Assembly: GCA_001566295.1 (NCBI GenBank)
Contig: KQ964245.1
Coordinates: 1,493,524-1,557,523 of the forward strand
DNA from: Microdochium bolleyi
Lineage: Eukaryota; Ascomycota; Sordariomycetes; Xylariales; Microdochiaceae
Direction of reading: 5' to 3'
Length of the DNA: 64,000 nucleotides
Below, piece after piece: positions 1-9,790 of the stretch (its first letter is position 1; the number at the start of each line of letters is the position of its first letter). A model generated the notes under the pieces. That model made no database searches. It was given only the letters and a program-made list of their open reading frames with translations, and was not told the DNA's origin. The translations under genes and the position numbers were made by a program.

Positions 1-1329
1 GCGACTGAGCATCCGCCTCGAGTCCAGTTTGGGCTGGGATGTATGATGCGGTCTTTGTCGTAGGCCGAAACCGGGGCGCGGGTGGGCGCGAGTCGAGATG
101 CCCATGCGTGCACTACCACTGGTGCTTGGCCAGCGAGCACGGAGTGGTGTCACCAACTCGACTTATCGGATCGGGGCCGGGGGGTGTCGGAAGCCAAACA
201 TGATGGGCAAAGTGTGAAACCCGATGCCTGGGAGGCTCCAGCCAGCCTCTGAGTCGCGGCACCGCCCGGGGAGCGAGGGGTGTGTGACCGCCCGCCATCC
301 TGGGCACGAAGCTCAAAGCTTGAGGAAGTGGAGAACTGTCCGGGAGACAGCGCTGGAGCTGACATCGAACAATACTGCCCACGTCCGAGCACTGTCGGCA
401 GGGGGAAATGATAATGACAAATGGAAGACGAGCTCACCTGTGATGGAGCACAGCTCTCGTCGTTGCTTGTCAACGCTGCGTCGACATACGAGCGGGCGGA
501 GGACCCCTGGTGAGCGTGGGATGGTGCTTCTCGTCGAAGCACCCGCGAGAGCGGCGACAGCGCCCACGCGCCGCGGGGTGGAGACGCTGACAGCGCCCAT
601 GGTGCCAGAGAGTCGTCGTGCAGCCGTGCTTTTGCTGTGGGGGTTGTCGCTTGACGAAGATAGCGACGAGGCTCTGCTTTTGTGACGCGGGATGTCTATG
701 GGGACTGCAGCTGTCGTTCTTCTCGGTGAGGGTTGTGAGAGTGGTGAGAATGCACCACGCGGTGAAGGCAGAGCTTGCCCTTGGAGGTCCTCAGAACTTT
801 GGAAGCGAGCTCGGAGCCCAGAACGAAGCGCTTTCTAAATCCCGTCTTGGACCCTGCAGGTCAAGGTCGGATAGCGTGCACCAGTGTGTCGCACGGTGCT
901 TAGCATGAGCTCCATCCCATGTCATGGTCCAAGCCAAAGTGACATCTGGCACTGTTTGTTGCGGTCACTGTCGTTTCAATAGCCGCCTAGTATCGTCACC
1001 CAGATGTTGATAAGCATGTCATCTTGAGGCGCGATATGTCTTGACACTCGCATCAATGGCAGAAAGCAAGCGGTATCGATTTCTATACTGAAAAGAGCTA
1101 ATGCGCGAAGGTGGGAGGAAACTCGGAAGGTAGTCGTTGAATTTGCATCGCGGTGGAAAGCATATGATGCGAGTAATGTGGCAGCGCAGTCTGCCCCTCC
1201 AACGCATCTCCTCACTCTCTCGTGGGTATCCCAATACTCATTTTGCACTCTCGCACTTTCTCCTCAAACAATGACATTGCCCGTCAAGAAGCGCAGACGA
1301 CTTGCGGCCGTCGTCAACCTGGCATCCTC
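1..1329. other. Left-edge region, no supported gene
   Basis: Open frames up to about 150 codons overlap here on both strands (for example plus 224-685 and minus 150-542). They lack family motifs, have compositions expected of stop-poor GC-rich DNA, and cannot be linked by splice signals into a recognisable protein. The right end should hold the 3' UTR of the leftward LSB3/YSC84-type gene. A gene running in from the left edge cannot be excluded. Confidence 0.5.
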
Positions 1330-2747
1330 TTACTCCTGCATCTTGACGTAGTTGCTGGGGAATATTCCCGTCCTTGTGCCGATTTGGCCCGTCCTGCAGG
1401 ATGCTGTCAGTAAGTGTGCCATCGGGCTTTAGAAAGGTCGGGAAAACTTACCACCAATCATTCTCGCTGGTGGTCTTCTTCAATATTGTAATCACCTCGC
1501 CCTTCTTGAAACCGAGGTCGCCAGGCTGATCGGCTTCGAAGGTGAACTGGGCGATAGCCTGATCCTTCTTCAGCTGGGGTTTGGGCGCAAACGGTCGCGG
1601 AGGCGGCGGCTTCTTGCCAGCAATGGCTACTTGATTGTCCCGATGGTTGTCGCCCGTGTTTGCTCTATTGAGGCCGCTTCCGGCGCCAGGCCGGTCGTAG
1701 ACATCGTCCTGCCATGTGCTGGTTCTTGACGGTCTGCCAAATTCATCTCGGCCTGTGCGATTGTTGGCACCCTCTCCGTATGCGCTACCGCGGCGACCCT
1801 CCCAGACTACATCGTCATGGTTGTTGTCGTAGACGGGCGAGTCGTTGTACATGGAGTTGTCGACGGACTCGCCCTGGCGAACACCCGCAAAGGCGCGCGA
1901 GTTCAGGACGCTCATCAGCGGAGCAGCTTGAGAGGGCGAAGGGATGGCGCCGCCGAGCAGCTGCGCAGCTGTTAGACGCTGGCCGTACAACTTCTCGTTG
2001 GCGTCCCTCCGCTCAATGATGGCAGAGCCCTCGAGGGATACACCGGCGAAGAGACCCTTGGTCTTGCTGTAGGAGAAGATGCCCGACACACCCTTGAGCG
2101 ACGCGGCACCGGCCGCCTCGGCATTCCGGCCCACGGGCCCAGCAGCGACTGACACATTTCCACCGAGTGTGATTGACCCTTGCTGTGAGAAGGTCTTGAC
2201 CGCGCTCGCGTCGTTGAGAATGAAGACGAAGTCGGTCAATTCGAAGCCGATCTGTCCACCGAAGCCTCCTCCGGCGGTCATGATCGCCGAAGGAGCAGAC
2301 CACCCGCCATCAGGTAAGCGCGCAACGACGAGACCTGACCCGAACCGTCCAGAGCCGAGGAAGCCTGCTTTGAAGACTGTGAGAATGGCAAGGCCCTGCG
2401 TGGGTGACATTAGTATTAGCGACGCTGTGCTCAAGAAATGAGAGATGTGTATGCTCTGCCGCGCATGGGGCCGGGTATGGTGACACCGGTAGCCTCGGAG
2501 CTTACCTTCGCGTTGGCGAGAATTGATGGAGGGATGACTTTGTCGGGGCCGAGGGGTTGCCGGGGATCAATGAAGGCCGTGAGGATCTTTCCGCATTTTT
2601 TGCACTCCGCTGTGTTAGAACTATAGGGTTAGTGAATGCAGCCAAGATGGTGGTGTGATCAAGTGCTGCCGTTGCGACGGAGAGAGCTTGCTGCTGGGCG
2701 CACGACTTACACGCCATAGACGACGGCAGAGGATTGTTGAGACCCAT
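1330..2747 (-). CDS. LSB3: LSB3/YSC84-family SYLF + SH3 protein
   Basis: Four exons, 2747-2711, 2609-2506, 2395-1452 and 1393-1330, give 382 residues. The N-terminus MGLNNPLPSS followed by SECKKCGKIL and GPDKVIPPSILANAKGLAIL is the start of the SYLF lipid-binding domain (about residues 1-220), including AGFLGSGRFGSGLVVARL and the WSAPSAI block. A polar, proline-rich linker follows. The C-terminal SH3 domain (about 325-382) has the FTFEADQPGDLGFKKGE core, the NDWW tryptophan pair and the ending GIFPSNYVKMQE. Yeast Lsb3 and Ysc84 bind phosphoinositides and actin and recruit endocytic partners at cortical actin patches, so the same cytosolic role is inferred. The start is fixed by family-typical MGxNNPxP. 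All junctions keep frame. It lies head to head with the SFT1-like gene. Function rests on family knowledge; the gene structure is read directly. Confidence 0.93.
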
Positions 2748-3883
2748 CGCGAAGGGTTTGCGACAGCTGCCGCGGGAGACAAGCGCGCGTTGGGGTATTC
2801 TGCTGTGCGAAACGATGCCTGGCGAAAGGAGGAGGAGAATGGATCTGGCGTCGGTTGTCAGATGAGGGGTGTGTTGCTTGAGTCCAAGTCGAGATGTCTC
2901 TGTGGATCGGGGCGGCGGCCCAAGAGGTTGGAGAAGGGCGAGCAGCAAATAAATGCGGGGTCACGGGTATGACGGAGTGAGCAGCAGGCAGAAGGGCCAG
3001 TAGATGGGTCGCCAAGGCGGTCTTGTCGCGATGCAGCTCCGAGCAATGGCAACGGAGAAGACTTGGTAGATGAGCCGTGTGCCAAGCGGGAAGGTGAAGA
3101 AGAGCTGGTTTTGTATCCTTTTGGCCCTCCGCGACGTGCCTGTCTGTATTGTATGTGATTCACGAGGCACGGAAGGCGACGGACGACATGGAAGAGGCGA
3201 GGTCCCAAGCCGCTGCGTCGTCAGCAGATCGTGGCACTGCCCGGCTTGGGTCCGTCGCTCGCAATGCGCCGCGCTACCGCATGGAGTTGCGGAGGCAGCC
3301 TGCTTCGCCTGCAGCCCAACCACAGCCCATGAGCCGTGATCGTCGCACGGTTCGTGGGCCAGATTAATCCTCCGGGCTTGGTCATTCGACGCCGCGCGTA
3401 GTGATTGAATGTGGTCAGAAGCGTGCAATAAGCACTTCATACCTCGAGGTGGCCACAACTTGTTTCGATATCCACAACCAACCTACATCGCCTTGCCTTG
3501 CCTCGTGAGCAGCCTCGTGAGCTGAGCCTGCAAGCAAGCAGCTGTCCGGCAACTTCGGGCTGTCCCAAAGCTTGGTGCGAGCCCAGCACACATGTTAACT
3601 AGCGCCACCGAGTCGCATCCCGCACGAGCCGCCATCAGCGACCCCAGACAACCATTCGGAGTTGCAGTTCCTGGCCTCTCCTATTCCCACCAGTTGCGTC
3701 ACCCTTCCTGCCCGCATTCCCAGCATCGCAGGCTTCAGCCAACATCAACGTCGCAACGTCGCCTTCCGCCGACATCGTCGCCCTCGGAGCCACGACGGAC
3801 ACAGCCGCTCAGACGCTCCTGAGTCCGCAACGAACATAAAACAACCTTGCAAACGACGACCGACGGTCCAACACCAGCCCGCC
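2748..3883. other. Divergent promoter region LSB3 / SFT1-like
   Basis: About 1.1 kb between two divergent start codons. It contains CT-rich tracts and short overlapping frames without motifs. No gene is supported. Promoters and 5' UTRs of both neighbours must lie here, but I see no recognisable operator. Confidence 0.5.
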
Positions 3884-4367
3884 ATGTCTGACGCATACGA
3901 GCGCGAGCGCCAGAACAACGCGCGCCTCGGCGACCTCGCCAGCAAGGTCTCGGCACTGCGCGGGGTCACCGTCGACATCTACAGCAACGCCCAGGACCAG
4001 GGCGTCATCGACTCGACTGTACGTCTCCGCGATGCCTTCCTCTCGCACACTCCTCCCCCTCTGGCGGCATTCATGCCCCGAGCTCCGACTTCGCCTCACC
4101 TACTGCTGCGCGGGCAAAACCCTCCACGGCAACCCCTTGCCATCCGCAGATCACGCAGACAGACAGATCATCCACATCATGCTAACATGAACCCGCAAAC
4201 TTCTACAGTCCGAAACATTTTCCTCCATGTCTACACAGCTCAAGGGCTCCGCGGGTCGGCTAGGCCGCATGGCTGCCTCGGGAAACAAGGTCGCCATCTT
4301 CAAGCTCTCGGCCATCGTGGTCGGGGTGTTCCTCGTCCTGTACTACCTCCTCAAATGGATGTTCTGA
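3884..4367 (+). CDS. SFT1: SFT1/BET1-type Qc-SNARE
   Basis: Two exons, 3884-4018 and 4209-4367, encode 97 residues, as I recall the length of yeast Sft1. The protein is a single SNARE coiled coil (about residues 12-75) with heptad-spaced hydrophobics (VSALRGVTVDIYSNAQDQ), and a C-terminal membrane anchor (about 76-97, FKLSAIVVGVFLVLYYLLKW) with only two residues after it, so it is tail-anchored. Gln39 aligns with the ionic zero-layer position of Bet1. Sft1 acts in retrograde transport within the Golgi together with Sed5, Gos1 and Ykt6. Telling Sft1 from Bet1 needs a phylogeny; the very short N-terminus favours Sft1. The 190-nt intron starts GTACGT and ends CTACAG and falls in phase 0. The convergent neighbour is an ArfGAP, which may also act at the Golgi, but coordinated function is only speculation. 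Confidence 0.85.
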
Positions 4368-5179
4368 GCAGCGAAATGCAATTCAACGTCTGTCCCAATT
4401 GTCCCCCGTCGCATCCGGGGGAGTTTGCAAAAACATGCAACCAATATTAAAGCACCAAGGGACGACGTACGCGGGCACCGGAGGATGCACAATACAACGA
4501 CCCCAAGAATATCGCAGCCGGCACCACGCACGCACCGAGCCGAGCCACCAATACAGAACCTGTGCATAGCTAGAAAGGGGGGAGGGCTTGGATATGGCGA
4601 AGATTAGGGTGCGGGCATCGTCAAAGACATAGGGATATCGACAACTACATTCAGAAGCAGACTCGGGCGAGAATCCCGGGCGAAAAAGACCCTGGGAGTT
4701 AGGGGCCCCCCAAAGCATGACCGTAATGCGAGCGGCCAGCTTGCGGCAAACGATAGGACCAACCCATCAACGATTGCGGCAATGGCCGTCATACAGCTGG
4801 GAACGAAGATGCGCATCCGGCAGCCATTTGAGAGAGCGCGGAGGACGGGGAGATGGGCACACTGGGTCCAAAGTGTGGATGCATATAGTCCGGGCTTCGA
4901 GGCCAGGACGGGGAGGACAACCGGGGGCGTGCGGGCCTCAGCATAGCAAGCGGCGTTTCTTGAACAATTTCTCAATATTTGGCAACAATAGCAGACAGAG
5001 ACACAGTAATGATTCGAGCACAAACCATTGTGTATACTCAACTTCGCATGAATCGTTCCACCGGAAGTCCTCCTTGCGTAGTTTGACTGTGTATACTTCC
5101 TTGCAAATTGATGGGGTCGCTGCCATGATTCTCTAATGCTTTCAATTTTATGGATCTCCGACAATGTATATACATGCTT
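4368..5179. other. Intergenic, convergent 3' ends
   Basis: About 0.8 kb between the 3' ends of the SFT1-like and ArfGAP genes. It is A/T-richer than the coding DNA and holds AATAAA-like and ATTAAA-like stretches near 4446. The frame at 4604-5164 on the minus strand has no family motif. It is read as two 3' UTRs plus spacer. Confidence 0.5.
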
Positions 5180-6957
5180 CTACTGCCAGACATTGGAAAA
5201 TAGATCATCATTACCGCCAGTCTTGGCAACGCCAGCGTTCCCGGTCGGGGTGGCGCTGCTGCTGGCCCAGCCGCCAAACTCCTCGTCAGCCGCGACTTTG
5301 GGCGCAGGGGCAAAGCCTCCAGAGGCTCCCGGGACGATGCTCTGACTGGCGAAAGAGTTGCTCGTGGTGCTGGGGGTGCTACCCCAGCCGCCACCAAACG
5401 CAGACGATGACTGAGTAGCAGGTATCTGGTGCGTCACGGCTGGAGACGCGGCAGGCTCGGGGGCTCCCCAAGCGCCACTACCCCAAACGTCAGCACCGCT
5501 CATCCCGCTGGCGTCAACGGCAGGGCTGGGCTTGGGAGCGGCGGCAGGCGTGGGCTGAGAGGACAGGTTGAAGACGGAGTTGCTGCTGGCAGTTGCCGCC
5601 GGCGGCGACGATGCCTGAGGCTTGGTAGCGGCGGGCTGTGGGGCAGGAGAAGACCAGTCGAGCATGTCGCCTAACCCAGATGAGGAGGACTGCTGCGCGG
5701 CTGGCTTGGGAGAGGTCGTGCCTCCAAAGGCTGCGAAAGGATCGCTGGCAGGAGCAGATGGCTTGGCCTGGTGCTTTGGCGCCGACGGCTTAGAGTCGAA
5801 GAACCCGCCACTACCCAAGTTCGAAAATGCAGAAGCTTGCTGCTGTGGGGGGGATCGGGGGCTTGACATGCTGCTGCCGAGGCCAGCGAATGCGTCCTTT
5901 TGCGGTGGCGGGCTCTGTGTAGGCGAGGTCATGTTCCCGAAGCTCAAGCTTGCGAAAGCATCGTTGAAGCCTGCATTTGATGGCTGTTGCGATTGCTGAG
6001 GTGACCCAGCGGACTGCATGCCTCCGAACCCGCCAAAAGACCCCTGCGAGGCATGCCCAGGCTGCTGTGTCTGCTGCTGCGGCCTGGGCGCCGATGCGTA
6101 GAGGGACAGGATAGACTGCTTGAGATCGGGTCTCGACTGGTTGCTGAGACCACCAGTACCGGTTGTGCTGGATGGCCGAGGAGGGGCGGCGGGGACCTCA
6201 CCGAGGAAGTCGAGGCCGAGGAGGGAGTCTTTGGTGTTTGCGACCTTGGCTGGTGCTGGCGCGGCCTTCGGCGGCGGAGCGTGGGCTCCAGAAGGTCCAG
6301 CTGTGCTGGCTCGCGGGGGCAGATCGTCGCCGCCGATAAGGTCGGCTTGCGGTGCGGCGCGAGGCGGCGGTGGAACAACCCCACGCTTCAGTGACACCTT
6401 CCTCTCAATGTTCTGTTTCTCCTTGACCACGCTCAGGGGGACATCATCGTCGGCTTCGCTGCCGAGTGTCGAGGGATCAGGCATCGGGCCGTCCATGACC
6501 CAGCGCTTGAGTTCGTATTTGGTGCGGATGAAGTTTTCGATCTTGGCTTCGGAAGGAGCGTGGCCAGCAGCGAGCTTCGACTCCCAGTACTTGTTCGCAC
6601 GTGCGTTGCCCCATTTGAGAATGCTCTGCATCTGCTCGTCCGTCCAGGCGTCAAGGTCGACCGATTTGACTCTCGAGATGTGCGTTCCCATGCCTCGGTG
6701 GACACCAGAGCACCGGATGCAGATGAAGACGCCGAGGTTCCAGCTGGCCCATCGCGGATCTGGAGTCGTGGTTCACGTGTCAGGAAAGGGGTTGCTCGGG
6801 GTCACCGACGGAGAGAACCATTGCTCGAGGAGTACTCACGCTTGTTGCGCTTACAATCGGCGCATGTCTTGTTCGTCTCGAGCTTGAGGAGGCTCTTGAG
6901 CGTCTGCTGGTTCTGCGCAGCGCGCTCGGCGGCGGGATTGGGTGGCCTCCTTGACAT
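5180..6957 (-). CDS. AGE2: ArfGAP (AGE2/SMAP type)
   Basis: Two exons, 6957-6840 and 6759-5180, give 565 residues. The N-terminal ArfGAP domain (about 18-130) has zinc-binding pairs CADC (Cys32, Cys35) and CIRC with the RCSGVHR arginine-finger segment, HPRWASWNLGVFIC, and GTHISRVKSVDLDAW. The junction restores the HPRW sequence across an 80-nt intron. The remaining about 430 residues are low-complexity Q/S/P/G-rich with repeated F-containing motifs (GFGGM, AFAGLG, AFGGT, NVWQ end), the kind of disordered tail that binds coat or ENTH-domain partners. The enzyme stimulates GTP hydrolysis by Arf GTPases during coat assembly at Golgi/endosomes. The domain is SMAP/Age2-like; Gts1-like assignment is possible because of the Gln-rich tail, but no UBA domain was seen. 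Confidence 0.9.
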
Positions 6958-7857
6958 GCTGTTGACGAGTGGCGGGGTGTGCGATCTTGGATATCCTCAG
7001 AGGCGGGCAAGAGTATGAGCACGCGGCCGTCCGAGCTTGTATGCAGTCCAGTTGGTACCGAGTGGTGAATAGGCAACCGGGATCTGGCGACGGGAGAATT
7101 GTATGAGGTTCCGCTACTCGCTGCCTGCCGAAGGAGTTGGGCCGGTTGTTGTCATGAAGCGGCGAGCTGGCTGGAGAGCGCACCCACGAAATGCATGTGG
7201 GGACCCAAAGTGGGCTTCCAGCGCCAGCCTAAAGGGGGTCAAGCGCTCCAAGGGGCATCCAGTGAGATCGCGGCGCTGGCACCGTCACCAGATGCTGGCA
7301 GTACTCCATTCCTCTGGGTGTCATTCTTTCAAGGTCTCCCAGAGTTACCAATCTTGGCTGGTAAGAAACCGCTGAAGCAGACATGTGACAGGCCCCAGAG
7401 GAATATCCGAGCCCGACCTTTGATCTCAATGGTTGTTATTCCGCTGGGCCATGCTTGTTCGTAGCAGGCGTGTGGACTTCACGTCACACTCTGCAGCACA
7501 CAAAGTCGACTATTCGGTCCCAACGCGACCTGATTACATGGTCACAATTCCCTAAAGCGCCGTAGTCCCGCGACAACTTGGGAGGCGCAGGTGCTGGACG
7601 GTGGCGGTTTTCCTTTGTCAGCCGGAGCTCTGGTGGGGATGCTCCCGGAACGCTGACGTGATGGAATCATTCAAGTGGCAGCGCCGGGACATCGGGTCTT
7701 ATTTCGCCGGCAGTGCCTCATGACTTCTTCTGGACCTTGAAATCCAAATCACTCTGATTCTGCCTCGGGTACATCACAGCCACCCAGTCCTAAGTCGGCC
7801 GTGTATAAGTATCTCTGTCATCTACTCGTCTGATTGTAATTGTGAGCCCACCTCTCC
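6958..7857. other. Divergent promoter region ArfGAP / MsrB
   Basis: About 0.9 kb between divergent starts. The sequence gtgtataagtat near 7801 is a TATA-like element about 55 bp before the MsrB start. No coding potential was accepted; the frame at 7099-7464 has no motif and no splice context. Confidence 0.45.
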
Positions 7858-8566
7858 ATGCGGATGCCTCCATTCTCAAGCCTCCTGCGTACCCTCTTCA
7901 CCCTCTCCAACCTCGGCCGAGTCCGCATCGCAACTGCCCAGGCCCGACAAGCACCAAACCTCCTCCGCCAGCATCAGCTCAAGTCGATGCCCACCATCCC
8001 CTTCCTCAGCAGTCTCTTTGGTTCCAGTTCCTCCTCTTCCAGCGACATGTCGTATCCCGACAAGCGATCCGACGACGAGTGGCGTGCCGTCCTGACTCCC
8101 GGTAAGTCTCTCCTGATGTTCATTTACCCCGTTGAACAACCCCAGTTTAACAATACAAGCTAATCTCCCGTCCTCAGAACAATTCCGCATCCTCCGTCAG
8201 AAGGGCACCGAGCCCCCCGGGTCCGGCAAGTACGACAAGTTCTTCTCCGACGCAGGCGTCTACACCTGCGCCGGCTGCGAGGCGCCGCTGTACACGGCCG
8301 ACCACAAGTTCAAGTCGGGCTGCGGCTGGCCGGCGTATTTTGACAGCATCCCGGGGGCCATCACCCGCCACACCGACAGCACCTTCGGCATGCAGCGCAC
8401 CGAGATCGTCTGCTCCAACTGCGGTGGGCACCTGGGCCACGTCTTCAAGGGCGAGGGTTACCCCACGCCCACGGACGAGCGCCACTGCGTCAACAGCGTG
8501 AGCATCAACTTCTCGCCCAAGGACAAGGTTATCGATGGTGCGGCGGCCAAGGGCGACAAGGCGTAA
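7858..8566 (+). CDS. MXR2: Methionine-R-sulfoxide reductase (MsrB)
   Basis: Two exons, 7858-8101 and 8178-8566, give 210 residues. The MsrB fold spans about residues 70-195: EQFRILRQKGTEPPGSGKYD, zinc cysteine pairs CAGC and CSNC, the GCGWPAYF block, GGHLGHVF, and the catalytic cysteine Cys185 in RHCVNSVSINF. It reduces methionine-R-sulfoxide in proteins using thioredoxin. The first about 45 residues are Arg/Ser/Leu-rich and lack acids, as in a mitochondrial presequence. Met44 (MPTIPF) and Met64 (MSYPDK) are in-frame starts that would give a cytosolic form. The long form was chosen because the frame is open and the presequence composition is convincing. The 76-nt intron splits a glycine/glutamate codon pair in phase 1. 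Confidence 0.95.
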
Positions 8567-9134
8567 AGGGAAAAAGCATTTGGAAGTTAGTGGCGTTGGG
8601 GTGTAAGCGGCGAGTGTGTGTACAGCTCAGGCAGGCATGGGTTGGTGTACGTTCGGACTATCTTGTTGAGACGATGAATGAAAAATATCGAAGGGAAGCT
8701 CTTTTTCGTGCTCTACTCTGGCGTGTGATTGTAGCAGCAGGATGACACTCTTCAGCCTGACTAGGAGAAGAGAGACAAACCCAATTGTCTGGTACTGGTG
8801 TGTTTTGACTTTCTCTCTACCGGCAAAACTCATCGAACTCTGCCCACCGCACAGACAGCTTCCGAGTAGCCGGAAGTCCTGGATTACCGCAAGTCGGAGA
8901 GAACGCATTATATGTATGCTTGGCTCAACATGTGTATATCGATAGGCAGTCCATGTATCGCCGTGTATAACCTGATTCGCAAAGAAAACAGTAGTGCCAT
9001 CTCTAATGAAGAATGACCTGAGAATCAATATGGAGACAACAAGCATTTCTCGTCCCAGTACAAATGCTCCATGCTCCATGCTCCGTTGTCGTGTCTTGTG
9101 TGAGAGGAGGCGCAGGCTTTGGATCAACTGCCAC
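8567..9134. other. 3' flank of MsrB
   Basis: About 570 bp with no supported gene. The left part is the MsrB 3' UTR and the right part abuts the permease relic. The frame at 8627-9235 on the minus strand has no recognisable domain. Confidence 0.45.
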
Positions 9135-9790
9135 CTACTCTTCGCCGTCGTCACGCAGGCCGTACTCGACGATGGCCTGGTTAGGACCTGGCCATTTGTC
9201 CTTCGCCCAGGTGAACCAGGCCGTCGCAACTCCAACCATTACAGCAGTGAAGACCACGATGCAGTAGGGGCGAAATGCTAAGGACATCCTCCAATGGCGG
9301 CATGACAATCTGCGATCCCGGCCAGTCGGGAAACTGCGGCATAAGCTGGCCTCCAACTCACGATGTAAGTAACAGTCATGATGATAACAAGGACACAGTT
9401 GGTTGGGAGGGAGTAAATAATAGCCAAAGGGGCAGCGCGTTTGGCGTTCTTAGTCTCCTCACCCATGTGGATCGAGGACTCGAAGCCTGTTTAAGTGTCA
9501 GCGTATACGCTTAACCACCAAGCTGGCGTCCCTAGAAAGAGAAAATGGGAATTCGACATACCAATGAACATCCATACTTGAGTCAGCATTCCGACGTTCC
9601 ATGAGATGAAATCGTTATCCCAGCCGGAAAACTCCATAGTAGTAAGAACAAAGCTTAGGCTGTTTCGAGGTGACATGATCCAAATAGACGCCAGGGTAAC
9701 AAAAAAGAAGACGATGTTAACGATGCCCGCAACTAGTTCGAACCAAGGAACAATATGGCCCAATCTCTTGGTCGAGACCTTGCAATGGTC
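9135..9790 (-). pseudogene. Decayed APC-family amino-acid permease (proximal copy)
   Basis: This is a remnant of a paralogue of the intact permease at 18244-20102. Three blocks align in order. 9790-9562 encodes IVPWFELVAGIVNIVFFF, MSPRNSLSFVLTTMEFSG and WNVGMLTQVWMFIG. An intron at the same place as in the intact gene follows (9561-9487, GTATGT donor). 9486 to about 9360 encodes FESSIHMGEETKNAKRAAPL and TVTYIVSW. Finally the C-terminus, VGVATAWFTWAKDKWPGPNQ to a TAG stop, ends at 9135. About 240 residues between TYIV and the last membrane segment (roughly 700 bp plus introns) are deleted, and the first about 200 residues upstream of 9790 are not recognisable. It cannot encode a 12-helix carrier. 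Orientation relative to the rhodopsin-like gene matches the intact copy. Confidence 0.85.
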
